NCBI GenBank assembly: GCA_013822725.1
Contig: PNKX01000022.1
Span: 1 to 64,000, forward strand
DNA from: Pirellula sp.
GTDB lineage: Bacteria; Planctomycetota; Planctomycetia; Pirellulales; Lacipirellulaceae
DNA length: 64,000 nucleotides
Direction: 5' to 3'
Part shown: piece by piece, positions 1 through 9,301 of the stretch
Layout: each line of letters starts with the position of its first letter
How positions within the stretch are numbered: the stretch's first letter is position 1
Position numbers and translations under genes: made by a program
Notes under the pieces: generated by a model
Database searches by the model: none
Seen by the model: the letters and a program-made list of their open reading frames with translations, nothing else
What the model was told of the DNA's origin: nothing

Positions 1-272
1 GGCTACGCTCGCTCTGGTTTTAACTGGCGGCGTTGCATCTCTGTCGCTTCGACGGCGCTTTTTGCGACAGTAGTGAGTCTTGCTGTCAAGCGAAGTCGCA
101 GCACGGTAGCCGGGGGGCGTCGTGCTGCGACTAGCTTTGCAGCGCCGCTAGCCCGTGGACTGCTAATCTGCTGGGGCGGCTAAAGAAATCGTAGCAATAA
201 CTAAGTACCAGGAGCGTGAGCGAAGCCAGCTGCCCAAAACGACGCTTGATCAATAAAGGAGATAGATAAACC
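1..272. other. Gene-free left edge with a hairpin
   Basis: No convincing coding region is seen before the first gene. An inverted repeat with 12-base arms (AGTCGCAGCACG at 94-105 and CGTGCTGCGACT at 121-132) encloses a 15-base loop. No T-run follows it, so it is more likely a dispersed palindrome than a terminator. The end of this stretch (about 257-262, AAGGAG) is the ribosome binding site of the next gene. Confidence 0.5.
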
Positions 273-1346
273 GTGTCATCGCTCCAGCATCGACGCAACA
301 TTGGCCTGTCCGGCTTTACATTGGTTGAGCTACTGGTTGTCATCGCAATCATTGGCGTTCTCGTGGCGCTGCTGTTGCCGGCTGTGCAGGCAGCCCGTGA
401 AGCGGGGCGGCGCGCATCCTGCCAAAACAGTTTGAGAAACGTCTCTTTAGCGGTATTAACCTACGAATCGGCTCGCAAGACGCCGCCGCGCGGCATGACG
501 TTTCCTAAAGCGTTGGAAGGCGACATTGGGCATCTATCGACATTCAACGAGAACTGGATCATCAGCATCTTGCCGTACCTCGAACAACAGTCGCTGTACC
601 AGTCGTTTGATCTCAAGCGACGAATCAACGACAACGTGGCACCGCTGGAATCCAATAAGAATTACATCGCCCGTGGCGCCGCGATATCGGTGTTGCTTTG
701 TCCGACCGATGCGAACAATCGCGTCTTGTATCAAGGGGCGACGGCTGTTCATGGCGCCAACTGGGGTCGCACCAACTATGCCGGCAATGCGGGGGGAGCG
801 TATCTCTTTTCGTCTTGTGATCCGCCGGAATTGTGCGCCAACGGTCCTGATAGTCCAGGGTGGCTGAGCAGCAAACGGCGCGGCGTCATGGGGCCGAATG
901 CCGCCGCCGCGTTTCAAAAGATTACCGACGGCACGAGCAACACCATCCTGATCGGCGAAATTCGAACGGGTTTGACCGAAAAAGATGCGCGCGGCGTTTG
1001 GGCCATGGGGCATGCCGGCGCGAGCCTATTAGCCATGTTTGGATCCGACGGAGACGCCAACGGACCTAATGCATGCTATCCGACTTCCGACGACGTCTAT
1101 AGCGACGTCTGCGGAACGTCCGATTGTAAAAGCAACTGCATGGACTGCGACGCGGGGTATTTCGCGCAAGCGGCCGTCCGCAGTTCTCACGCAAATGGAG
1201 CGTTTTTAGCCATGTGCGACGGAAGCGTGACGTTCATCAGCGACGACATCGAAACCAGCGGGCAGTACGGCAGCTGGGGCAGCGTCTGGGACCGCATGAT
1301 TGCCAGCGCGGATGACGGAGCGTTGGGAGACTTCGGCGGTCCCTAG
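273..1346 (+). CDS. DUF1559 prepilin-like secreted protein
   Basis: This is a 357-residue DUF1559 protein, a family greatly expanded in planctomycetes and thought to be pseudopilin-like surface or periplasmic proteins. Residues 1-14 form a short basic leader ending in Gly14, followed by FTLVELLVVIAIIGVLVALL. This is a type IV prepilin cleavage site with Glu at +5 and a hydrophobic helix. The C-terminal region has the family signature, a His followed by a segment ending CDGSVTFISD (about residues 308-325). A Cys-rich stretch (DVCGTSDCKSNCMDC, about 285) may form disulfides. The start is GTG, chosen because AAGGAG lies 11 bases upstream and the leader is complete. The exact role of the family is unknown. 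A lipoprotein follows 69 bases downstream, a frequent pairing for this family. Confidence 0.9.
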   Translation: MSSLQHRRNIGLSGFTLVELLVVIAIIGVLVALLLPAVQAAREAGRRASCQNSLRNVSLAVLTYESARKTPPRGMTFPKALEGDIGHLSTFNENWIISILPYLEQQSLYQSFDLKRRINDNVAPLESNKNYIARGAAISVLLCPTDANNRVLYQGATAVHGANWGRTNYAGNAGGAYLFSSCDPPELCANGPDSPGWLSSKRRGVMGPNAAAAFQKITDGTSNTILIGEIRTGLTEKDARGVWAMGHAGASLLAMFGSDGDANGPNACYPTSDDVYSDVCGTSDCKSNCMDCDAGYFAQAAVRSSHANGAFLAMCDGSVTFISDDIETSGQYGSWGSVWDRMIASADDGALGDFGGP

Positions 1347-1415
1347 CGGCGAGCAGAAGAGTTTATTTTAGCCAGTCCAAATTCCCATCGTGCCCCGAAT
1401 GAGTGATCGACGCTC

Positions 1416-1856
1416 ATGATTCAACGAACTCGTTCTTTGCTGCCATTGCTAGTCGCAGCCGCGTGCGTCACGGGAATCGCTGGCTGCGGAGAAAGTCGCC
1501 CCGTTGCGCAGGTTCGCGGCAAAGTGATTTGCAAAGGTGGAGCGTTGCCGGCGGCGGGTATTCGAATGGTTCGTTTACAGCCGACGACGGACAGCGACGC
1601 CGTCATCCGCAAAGGGGCCGGCGGAAGCATCAAAGGCGATGGTTCTTTTGAACTGTACACTCGGCGGCCTGGCGATGGAGTTCATGCAGGAAAGTATGCC
1701 GTGACGTTTGCCTTCTATAAGGGTGCCATGGATCAGAAATCCTTGATACCTGCCAAATATGCCAACGCCGCGACGACGCCGCTCCACTTGGACGTGAAAG
1801 AAGACATTGATGATCTTGTATTAGAGATTGAACTGACGGGAAATCAGACTCGCTGA
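1416..1856 (+). CDS. Small lipoprotein with transthyretin-like fold
   Basis: This 146-residue protein has a type II signal peptide: basic residues, a hydrophobic core and the lipobox I-A-G-C, with Cys24 as the lipidated residue. The mature part begins with the pattern VRGKVICKGGALPAAGIRMV, typical of the planctomycete carboxypeptidase-regulatory-like or transthyretin-like lipoproteins found next to DUF1559 genes. It is probably anchored in a membrane facing the periplasm. Its closeness to the DUF1559 gene on the same strand suggests co-transcription. No catalytic motif is visible and its ligand or partner is unknown. Confidence 0.8.
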   Translation: MIQRTRSLLPLLVAAACVTGIAGCGESRPVAQVRGKVICKGGALPAAGIRMVRLQPTTDSDAVIRKGAGGSIKGDGSFELYTRRPGDGVHAGKYAVTFAFYKGAMDQKSLIPAKYANAATTPLHLDVKEDIDDLVLEIELTGNQTR

Positions 1857-2264
1857 GCGACGCAAAGTCGACGTCGGCGTTGACTGTTTGGTAGCGATTC
1901 TGAGCATGGTCGCACTACGGGTGGGAGTAGGGTGCAACGCCCATCAACGCGTTACTGCCTCGCTAGAGTCCGCTGCAGCCTCTGCGTGCGAGATCGAAAC
2001 ATTGGCGACGCCGACGAGGTTCGCCTGCAGGAATCGCCATGGCGTCTAGAATTCGGACTTCAGTTCATGTCAATGGCCTCATTGTAGCGCAGCGTCCGTT
2101 CAAAGAAGTCGAAACATGCGGTCTTACCCAGGTCGAGATTGAAACGACGACTTCCAACAGGTCGCATAGGACGCAATCAATTGCCGGCAATTAGCGACAT
2201 TTGATTACGAGGTTCCAAGGCGGATAACGGCGATCCCCAATCATCATTAGTTAAAGGCAGCGGC
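1857..2264. other. Intergenic region without recognisable genes
   Basis: About 400 bases separate the lipoprotein gene from the next gene. I see no coding frame with family features, no strong terminator and no tRNA. Confidence 0.4.
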
Positions 2265-4100
2265 ATGTTGAGAACCATGACCACTCAATCTTCAGGCATT
2301 GCACACTTGCTGAAGGTCTTTGATGCTTATTTCAGAAGCGAGGTCGGGAGCTATCGAGCCTATGGGGCCGCAAGTGCGGTCGCTTGCGCGATACTGCTGT
2401 CTGCAAACTTGCTCTCCGCCGAGGAGTCCGGCCTAGTCGGCCATTGGAAGTTGCAGGGCGACTGCCGCGACTATTCTGGTCAAAACAACCACGGCGTGAA
2501 CCATGGCGTCGATCTGAGCAGTTCGGCGTTCGATGGGACGGGGGCGTACATTGAGGTGCCTCACAGCGACTCTCTCAACTTTGCCACGGGCGATTTTTCA
2601 ATCCTTGCCAACGTCTATACCGAAGAGGTTTTAGACGACATCGTCGGCGACGTCATCGACAAGTTTGACCCAACGCAACGACGCGGGGTGACTTTGTCCG
2701 TCAATTCAAGCGCCGGCGGATATCAGGGCCCAGGGGACGATCGACACGTTTGCTTCGGAATTGACAATGGTCGGACCAGCGAGTGGATCGACTGCGGCCG
2801 GCCGAATCCCACCAGCAACTATGTGAGCAATTCGCTCACCGTGTTCGACGGCAAATTATACGCCGCGACCGCTGATGCCGCGGACAAGAGCGGTTGGCGT
2901 CACGTCTACTGCTACGACGGCGATCAAAAGTGGACCGACTGCGGACAAGTCGGAGATGGAAAGTCGACCGGCGTCGGAGCGCTCATTGTGCATCAAGGAG
3001 AACTCTACGCCGCGACCTCGACTTACGATTGGACTCGCGTGAGCGACGGCGACTATGAACCGGGGCGGGTCTATCGGTACTGCGGCGGCACAAAGTGGGA
3101 AGACTGCGGCCAGCCAAGCGACGACCGCACGCTTAACAGCCTCGCGAGTTTTGGGGGAAAGCTATTTGTAGGCGGAGGGCCCTCGACATGGGGAGTCTTC
3201 ACTCCCGACGGCAGCCAGAGTTGGAAACCGGCGAAGCTATTTTCGCAGGAAGGGCCTGAGCGCTGCTTTCCTCACGCGATGGGCCGCTTCAACGGCAAGC
3301 TGTACGTCGGATTTCCCGGAGTCCATGCGTTCGATGGAAAAAATTGGACGTTCGTCGGCCTGCCGAGCGCCACGTCAGACACGCTGCAAACGCATTCGCT
3401 CACTGCCTATCGCGGGCAGTTGTGTGCGGGTACATGGCCGGAAGGAAAAGTGACGAGATTTGACGGCGGGGACAGTTGGACAGAGCTCGGTCGAGTCGGA
3501 GAGGACGGCACGGAAGTGAATGCCCTTGTCACCTATAACGGCAAGCTTTACGGCGGCTCGATTCCGAGGGCCGAAGTCTGTCGCTACGATGAGCAGCCCG
3601 CATGGACTTCACTGAAACGGTTTTACTCTCCCGAAGGCTGGCAGCCTGTGCCTCCCAGCCAGGTAGGAGGCAAGCCGACCCGTGCCGAGGTCAACGAGTG
3701 GAGTCGCGTTACTAGCCTAACGGTCTTCAATGGCCAACTCTTTGCGAGCACGGGCAGTTGTACCAGTTCTATTCTCGATGCCCCGGCTGACGTCCGAGGC
3801 AAGGTGTTCAGTATGGAGGCCGGAAAGTGCGCGTCCTACGATCATGATCTTGGCCCCGGCTGGAAGCACCTCGCCGCCGTCAGGAAGCAGGGCGTGCTGA
3901 CGCTCTACGTCGATGGGCGGCCAGTAGCGACCTCTTTTTCGTTTGAACCGGGTGACTACGACCTTTCGAACGATCGGCCGCTCCGTATTGGGTTTGGAGA
4001 ATCAGACTATTTCTGCGGAAAGATCAACGACGTGCGCGCCTATCGACGTGCGTTGGGCGAAGATGAAATTCTGGCGATTTCATCCGATCAGAGTCGGTAG
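2265..4100 (+). CDS. LamG domain protein with inserted beta-propeller
   Basis: This 611-residue exported protein is of unknown function. Residues 34-52 are a hydrophobic signal or anchor segment. Residues 57-168 look like the first half of a LamG/concanavalin-like domain (GLVGHWKLQGDCRDYSG, then AYIEVPHSDSLNF). Residues 521-606 look like its second half (WKHLAAVRKQGVLTLYVDG, then LRIGFGESDYFCGKINDVRA). Between them lie seven repeats of the type SLTVFDGKLYAAT at about 188, 237, 290, 338, 377, 418 and 482, each with a CYDG or WTDCGQ-like strand. This is consistent with a seven-bladed propeller inserted into the LamG fold. The upstream start at 2265 is kept, although ATG at 2277 is also possible. 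A carbohydrate- or matrix-binding role is an inference. Confidence 0.75.
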   Translation: MLRTMTTQSSGIAHLLKVFDAYFRSEVGSYRAYGAASAVACAILLSANLLSAEESGLVGHWKLQGDCRDYSGQNNHGVNHGVDLSSSAFDGTGAYIEVPHSDSLNFATGDFSILANVYTEEVLDDIVGDVIDKFDPTQRRGVTLSVNSSAGGYQGPGDDRHVCFGIDNGRTSEWIDCGRPNPTSNYVSNSLTVFDGKLYAATADAADKSGWRHVYCYDGDQKWTDCGQVGDGKSTGVGALIVHQGELYAATSTYDWTRVSDGDYEPGRVYRYCGGTKWEDCGQPSDDRTLNSLASFGGKLFVGGGPSTWGVFTPDGSQSWKPAKLFSQEGPERCFPHAMGRFNGKLYVGFPGVHAFDGKNWTFVGLPSATSDTLQTHSLTAYRGQLCAGTWPEGKVTRFDGGDSWTELGRVGEDGTEVNALVTYNGKLYGGSIPRAEVCRYDEQPAWTSLKRFYSPEGWQPVPPSQVGGKPTRAEVNEWSRVTSLTVFNGQLFASTGSCTSSILDAPADVRGKVFSMEAGKCASYDHDLGPGWKHLAAVRKQGVLTLYVDGRPVATSFSFEPGDYDLSNDRPLRIGFGESDYFCGKINDVRAYRRALGEDEILAISSDQSR

Positions 4101-4206
4101 CCTTGGTACGGGTGAGTTCGCCGATTGCTTTGCGTATGACACGGTGAAGTCGGCTCGGCTTGGCGCCATCGCGGCTGCTCAGGAAAATGACGCAGCTTGG
4201 GCAAAT

Positions 4207-4334
4207 CTTCATAATTCTCAGCTACGCTAGCGCTCGTTCAGCGTAGCCATCGCTTCCCGCTCCCGTAGATGAAGCGTGCCAAACGCTACGTTTTTGCGGC
4301 GGCCTCCGGCTATGCATCCCGCTAGGGGCCGCCG
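4207..4334. repeat. Two hairpins upstream of the small gene
   Basis: One short inverted repeat (GCTACGCT near 4222 and AGCGTAGC near 4239) is followed by a second hairpin with arms CGGCGGCC at 4297-4304 and GGCCGCCG at 4327-4334, then a T-rich stretch. The second hairpin could terminate transcription from the upstream gene or form a leader structure of the gene starting at 4361. Confidence 0.45.
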
Positions 4335-4360
4335 TTTACTTTTCACGAAGGGAGGTCGTT

Positions 4361-4651
4361 ATGCAGTCACTCCTGATGAGCGGTGAGACGACATTACTAG
4401 TAGCGGAGCCGACTTGGGCGACTACAGACACCATCTTCGTTCCGTTTCTTGGGCGGGTGTTCGACGTTCAATCGCGAGACGAAGCATTACTCGTGGCTCA
4501 AGCAGGCGTTGAATTGCGGTCGGCTGACTTCGCTTTGCTGTCTCCCAGCGAATTCGAGCGTCTCATCGCCGCCGCCACTGCTTCAGCATCGGAAGAGATG
4601 GCGACTCGAATTAGAGAACGTGCAGAAGAGGTTAGGCGGGGCGAAGTCTAA
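4361..4651 (+). CDS. Small hypothetical protein
   Basis: This is a 96-residue protein that I do not recognise. The start is supported by a strong GGGAGG site nine bases before the ATG. The protein begins with a mixed hydrophobic segment containing TIFVPFLGRVFDVQ. It ends in an alanine- and glutamate-rich helix (FERLIAAATASASEEMATRI) that could form an amphipathic or coiled-coil helix. No signal peptide, metal-binding cysteines or catalytic motif is seen. It stands alone between a plus-strand exported protein and a minus-strand operon. Confidence 0.6.
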   Translation: MQSLLMSGETTLLVAEPTWATTDTIFVPFLGRVFDVQSRDEALLVAQAGVELRSADFALLSPSEFERLIAAATASASEEMATRIRERAEEVRRGEV

Positions 4652-4771
4652 AAGCTAACTTCTCAGGCGACGTGTAGCGATACGCTACTGAATGCCAGAC
4701 CGTAGCACTCGCTTGCTCGCGAGTAGGAATTGGCCAAGTAGAAGAAAGGTCGACCCCCTCCAGTTCGCGTC

Positions 4772-6310
4772 CTAGATCAGTTCGCTGAGCACGCGGGCTG
4801 CCCGGCCGTCAGTCAGGCTATGATCGCGTCCGGCGTGGTGATAGACAAGCTTCTGATGATCGATGCCGAATTGGTGCAACAGAGTGGCCTGATAATCGTT
4901 CGGCGTGACGATATTCTCGACGGCCCGATGGCCAAACTCATCGGTCTGTCCGAATGTCATGCCGCCTCGGAAACCGCCGCCGGCGAGCCAGATGCTGAAG
5001 CCTTGGCCGTTATGATCGCGTCCGGCATTTTCGTCTAAGTTCCCTTCGCAAACGGGCAATCGGCCGATCTCGCCGCCCCAGTGAACGACGGTAGAATCCA
5101 GCAGACCGCGCGCCTTGAGATCGGCGACTAACGCCGCACTCGGCTGGTCGGTCGCTCTGCACATCCGGGGCAGATCCGTCCTCAGCATCGAGTGATGATC
5201 CCAAGGTTGAAAGTGCAGGAAAAGTTGTACGAACCGGACGCCGCGTTCGACCAAACGGCGAGCAATCAGGCACCGCGATCCGTACTCTCGCGTGTGCTCT
5301 TGATCCAATCCGTACAATTTGTGAGTTGCGGTCGTCTCTTGCGAGAGATCGAGTGCTTCCTTGGCCGCCGATTGCATCCTGGCCGCCAACTCATAATTGG
5401 CAATCCGTGCCTCAAGGTCTGCTTCATGCGGGTGGAGCGTCAAGTGTCTGCGGTTGAGTTGATCCAGCAGCGCGAGGTTCTGCCGCTGCAAATCGCCCTT
5501 CAGATGAGGCGGAGGATCGAGATTCACAATCCGCGGCTCTTGCGCGCGGAGAACCGTTCCCTGAAACAGCGGCGGCAGAAAGCCGCTAGACCAATTACCA
5601 GTCCCCTCGACTGGCAGGCCGCCAGGGTCCGACAGGGCGACATAGGCCGGCAACTCTTGGGTTTCGCTGCCAAGTCCGTAGACCATCCATGAGCCCAGCG
5701 TGGGACGCCCCGGCTGGCCAGGTATTCCCCCCTGGAAGTAACGAATGTTGGGTTCATGGCCGTTGTTGCCCGTGTGCATCGAACGGATTACGCAAACGTC
5801 GTCGATGACTCCCGACAGATGGGGCAATAGCTCCGACACTTCCGTGCCGCATTCGCCTTGCTTGCGAAACTTCCAGGGACTTCCAAAGAGCTTCTTCGAC
5901 GCGCGATTGGTGAAGCTGTAATCGATGCTGCCTCGATACTCCTCGCCGCTGCGCTTCGTAAGTTCAGGTTTTGGATCGAGCAAGTCCATGTGCGACGGCC
6001 CGCCGTGCATGAACAGCGAAATCATCGCTTTAGCGCGAGGCGCCGACGCCGGCGTCCGCTGGCGCAAGTCCTGGAAGACAATGTCTGTGGGCTTGGCAGG
6101 CGGAGCGCCGAGCAGGCGGTCTTGTTGCAGCATCCACGCCAACGCCACGCCGCCAAGGCCCATGGCGTTCTGCTCCAAAAAACGACGTCGCGTACTCGGT
6201 TCAATCGAAGGCGCAGCGCCGTTAGCGTGGCTCGCACAACCGTCGGATGACTGAGATGAAGTAGGCATGGCTATTGTTGAGTTTGCGTCACGGCCTGCGA
6301 TCCGCTCCAT
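4772..6310 (-). CDS. DUF1501 protein, Tat-exported, sulfatase-like fold
   Basis: This 512-residue DUF1501 protein belongs to a family with an alkaline-phosphatase/sulfatase-like fold that is very common in planctomycetes. A twin-arginine-like motif (RRRFLEQNAMGLGGVALAW) at residues 41-59 indicates export by the Tat pathway. The segment SLFMHGGPSHMDLLDPKPEL near residue 98 is a typical family signature, and DHHSMLRTDLPRM and HWGGEIGRLPVCEG follow later. The start at 6310 lies 16 bases after the preceding gene's stop; an internal ATG at 6268 (MPTSSQSS) is an alternative. It is encoded directly after the PSCyt1/DUF1549/DUF1553 gene, the standard two-gene arrangement. The enzymatic reaction is not established. 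Confidence 0.88.
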   Translation of the reverse strand: MERIAGRDANSTIAMPTSSQSSDGCASHANGAAPSIEPSTRRRFLEQNAMGLGGVALAWMLQQDRLLGAPPAKPTDIVFQDLRQRTPASAPRAKAMISLFMHGGPSHMDLLDPKPELTKRSGEEYRGSIDYSFTNRASKKLFGSPWKFRKQGECGTEVSELLPHLSGVIDDVCVIRSMHTGNNGHEPNIRYFQGGIPGQPGRPTLGSWMVYGLGSETQELPAYVALSDPGGLPVEGTGNWSSGFLPPLFQGTVLRAQEPRIVNLDPPPHLKGDLQRQNLALLDQLNRRHLTLHPHEADLEARIANYELAARMQSAAKEALDLSQETTATHKLYGLDQEHTREYGSRCLIARRLVERGVRFVQLFLHFQPWDHHSMLRTDLPRMCRATDQPSAALVADLKARGLLDSTVVHWGGEIGRLPVCEGNLDENAGRDHNGQGFSIWLAGGGFRGGMTFGQTDEFGHRAVENIVTPNDYQATLLHQFGIDHQKLVYHHAGRDHSLTDGRAARVLSELI

Positions 6311-6326
6311 CGCGTCGATGGTCGGG

Positions 6327-8945
6327 TCAATCGACGTGCAAGAATTCGTTGGAGGCCAACAGTTGCTGGCAGAGATTGATCAGGGCAGCCTGCTCGGGAT
6401 TTTCCTGCGCGCTGTCTTGGGACGCGATCTGTTGTTGCAAGAACTGTGAACCGAAGGACAACTCCTCTGTTGTAATCGGTCGCTGGTAAGCGAGCTTCCA
6501 AGCGTGGGCCAATTGCGGTCCCCAGGCGACAGTCGATGCGCCCGCCTGTGCGACGGCGGGAAGTGAGGCGGACGGAGGAACCTCTTTCAGTACTCGTTGG
6601 GCAAATGCTTCCGCCTGCTTCAGGACAAAATCGCTGTTCATCAGCATCAACGATTGCGGAGAACCGGTGCTCGAAATACGCCGGTCGCAGTTAACCTCCA
6701 TCACGGGAGCGTCAAAAGTCGTCAGGAATGTCACCGGCTTCGAGCGTCGCACTTGCAAATAGATACTGCGTCGTCCGACGCCGCCGGAGACGACGACTTG
6801 TCCGGTGGCGTCCTCCTCAATGGACACCGGCGGTCCATAGAGCGTGGCGTCGAGCAGGCCGTTAGTGGATAGCATTCGATCGCGGATCGACTCAGCGTCC
6901 AGTCTCCGCAGCGGCATGCGCCAATACGTCGAATTAGCGGCGTCGATCTCCTGCATGCGCGGATCGGCGTTGGACGACTGACGATATGCGGTGGAAGTCA
7001 TGATCCACTTGTGCATGCGCTTCAAGCTCCAGCCTTGCTCGGCGAACTCGATGGCCAATAGATCAAGCAACTCCGGATGCGTCGGCCGCAGCCCGAGGCT
7101 TCCAAAATCGCCCGGCGTATCGACAAGGCCTCGGCCGAAGTGGTTCAACCATACGCGGTTCATTAGCACCCGCGCTACCAATGGGTGTTGGCCGTTCATC
7201 AGATGCCGCGCGTATGCCAGACGGCGCCCCGTCGTGGGCACGGAGGGATCATCTTCGAGCGCCACATACCGCTCTCCTTCTGGGGCGGCAATGGTCAGAT
7301 CCGCTGGACCGATCGCTTCCTTGGGCTCCCGATAGTCGCCTCGATGAAATAAATGCGTCGGCGGCCGGCGTTCGGGAACTTCGAATAGCGCCGAGATAAA
7401 CTCCTCCGGCGGTTTCGTGGCCCTTAGCGCACCCATCCGCTCGTCGAACTTTCCCAAGTCTTTGATGGCGTCCGGGTTGTACAGGTAGAGATTGCCGGCG
7501 TTAATCATCACCGATGGATGAGATTCCAGTAGCGCCGCCTGCTCAGGCGTTCTTAATTCTGCGGCCGTGCGATACGCCTGACGCAACTCGTTGCGCAGCG
7601 CCTCGGGAAAGCCCACTAGAACCTTCTCGAGTTCGGTGGTGATGTACTCGGTAAGTTTCGCCGCGCGTTCTTCCGCAATCTTGTTCGCTTCGACGTCGAT
7701 CGCGGCTCCCTTCTCCCGATCGGCGGCGCTAGAGAGCGACACCAACCGTTCCGCGGGCGTGCGCCAGCCCTGCTGCCAATCGAACGCCGGCTCAAAAACG
7801 GCGCGCAACCCATAGTAGTCCGCTTGCGAAATCGGGTCGTACCGATGATCGTGGCACTGCGCGCACCCCACGGTCAAACCTAGCAGCGATGACGACACGA
7901 TTTTGATCGTGTCGGCGATCACGTTGTTGCGAGCCAACTCCGGGTTGTCGCTGTTCGCAGTGCCGTCGACGGCGGTTCGCAAGAATCCAGTCGCGATCAA
8001 CTTTTCTAGCTGTTCTGGACTAAGACTCGCTCCCACCGGCTTAGACGATTGATCGAGCGGCGCCGCCGCCAATTCATCTCCGGCTAGTTGCTCGATGACG
8101 AATTGATCGAACGGCTTGTCTTCGTTAAATGCCTTAATCACATAGTCGCGATATTTATAGGCGTAAGAGCGAAGCGAGTCGCCGATGTCGCCATCCGAGT
8201 CGGAATAGCCGGCGACGTCGAGCCAATGACGGGCCCAACGCTCTCCGTAATGGGGCGACGCCAACAGCCGGTCGAGTAGTTTCTCATACGCATCGGGGGA
8301 CGTGTCGCCGGTAAACCGCTCGATCTCCTCGTCAGATGGCGGTAGGCCGGTAAGATCGAATGCGACTCGTCGGAGCAGCGTCAACTTGTCGGCGTCGGGT
8401 GAAAACGCGAGGTGCTGGTTCCGCATGCGGCCGAGCAACATCGCATCGATAGGGGTTCGAACCCGATCCTCGCTTCCAAAGCTGGGAATCGCTGGACGCC
8501 GCGGCGGCTGAAACGCCCAGTAAGCGCGCTCTTCTTCAGTGATGGGCAAGCCCTTGCCGATGGTTGCCGGCTCATCGCGAAGCGTAGGCGCGCCGGCAGC
8601 GATCCAGGCGCTCAATACTTCGATTTGATCCGGCGGCACTTTCTTCTCAGAGGGGGGCATTTCACCCGAACGCACCAGCTCCAAGATTAGGCTTGAGTCA
8701 CTATCGCCAGGCACGATCGCTGATCCGCTGTCGCCTCCCTGCACGATCAGTCGCCGTAGCCGCAGGTCGAGACCGCCTTCCACCTGCTCCTGTGCTCCGT
8801 GGCAATCTAAGCAGTACGTCCGGAGAATGGGCCGCACGTCAGTCTCGAAGTTGACTGACGCAGGCGCCCTCGCAACTTCAGCGAGGGCGAGCGCTCCCAC
8901 GCATAATTGCATGAGAAGCGCCAGCGGCATCAAGTGAATCTTCAT
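6327..8945 (-). CDS. PSCyt1/DUF1549/DUF1553 cytochrome-like protein
   Basis: This 872-residue exported protein begins with a signal peptide (about residues 1-23). A planctomycete cytochrome C domain follows, with a CxxCH haem motif (CLDCH, residues 45-49) and a downstream methionine in the GEMPPSEKK segment. Next are DUF1549 (about 165-380, containing RRVAFDLTGLPPSDEEI), a second CxxCH (CAQCH) near residue 358, and DUF1553 (about 580-840, with RVLMNRVWLNHFGRGLV). It is first in an operon with the DUF1501 gene 16 bases downstream. The pair is widespread in planctomycetes and is often associated with polysaccharide degradation. A redox function in the periplasm is inferred from the haem sites, and the substrate is unknown. 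Confidence 0.9.
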   Translation of the reverse strand: MKIHLMPLALLMQLCVGALALAEVARAPASVNFETDVRPILRTYCLDCHGAQEQVEGGLDLRLRRLIVQGGDSGSAIVPGDSDSSLILELVRSGEMPPSEKKVPPDQIEVLSAWIAAGAPTLRDEPATIGKGLPITEEERAYWAFQPPRRPAIPSFGSEDRVRTPIDAMLLGRMRNQHLAFSPDADKLTLLRRVAFDLTGLPPSDEEIERFTGDTSPDAYEKLLDRLLASPHYGERWARHWLDVAGYSDSDGDIGDSLRSYAYKYRDYVIKAFNEDKPFDQFVIEQLAGDELAAAPLDQSSKPVGASLSPEQLEKLIATGFLRTAVDGTANSDNPELARNNVIADTIKIVSSSLLGLTVGCAQCHDHRYDPISQADYYGLRAVFEPAFDWQQGWRTPAERLVSLSSAADREKGAAIDVEANKIAEERAAKLTEYITTELEKVLVGFPEALRNELRQAYRTAAELRTPEQAALLESHPSVMINAGNLYLYNPDAIKDLGKFDERMGALRATKPPEEFISALFEVPERRPPTHLFHRGDYREPKEAIGPADLTIAAPEGERYVALEDDPSVPTTGRRLAYARHLMNGQHPLVARVLMNRVWLNHFGRGLVDTPGDFGSLGLRPTHPELLDLLAIEFAEQGWSLKRMHKWIMTSTAYRQSSNADPRMQEIDAANSTYWRMPLRRLDAESIRDRMLSTNGLLDATLYGPPVSIEEDATGQVVVSGGVGRRSIYLQVRRSKPVTFLTTFDAPVMEVNCDRRISSTGSPQSLMLMNSDFVLKQAEAFAQRVLKEVPPSASLPAVAQAGASTVAWGPQLAHAWKLAYQRPITTEELSFGSQFLQQQIASQDSAQENPEQAALINLCQQLLASNEFLHVD

Positions 8946-9301
8946 GGCTGAGACGATTCGATTGCGAAATCAGCCAGCAAGCGATCGGCCGAAAAAAGCA
9001 AGACTACGAGCCGCACTCGCACTTTAACAGCACTCGTTCTGATGAGCAATCAGAAACACATTCGTCCTGGCCGCCCTTGCTGTATGCAACTTTGCATAAA
9101 AGGCTCGATTCACTTCAGTCTATGCAGTAGCGGCGACAGGTGAAACGATTCTGCAGATGCATAGTTAAGATCCATTGTTAAAGTGACTACGCTGCCCAAG
9201 TTTCATGCCCCGCTTCGGGCGAGCATGGAGCGTTCTTAGTTCGGAGAAGAGCAGGGGGTATCGCGACCTAGCCGACCGCACGCAGTGTGCTTGAGGTTAC
9301 A
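8946..9301. promoter_or_regulatory. Divergent promoter region with a palindromic site
   Basis: This gene-free region separates the minus-strand cytochrome operon from the plus-strand HNH gene. It contains the inverted repeat TATGCAA-CT-TTGCATA at 9083-9098, the right size and symmetry for a dimeric repressor site. A related half-site pair (CTATGCA about 9120 and TGCATAG about 9158) lies 40 to 60 bases further on. The regulator is unknown. Confidence 0.4.

Noticed and set aside
4297..4334. Riboswitch upstream of the small gene
   Set aside because: Only a single hairpin is seen, with no conserved aptamer pattern I can recognise.
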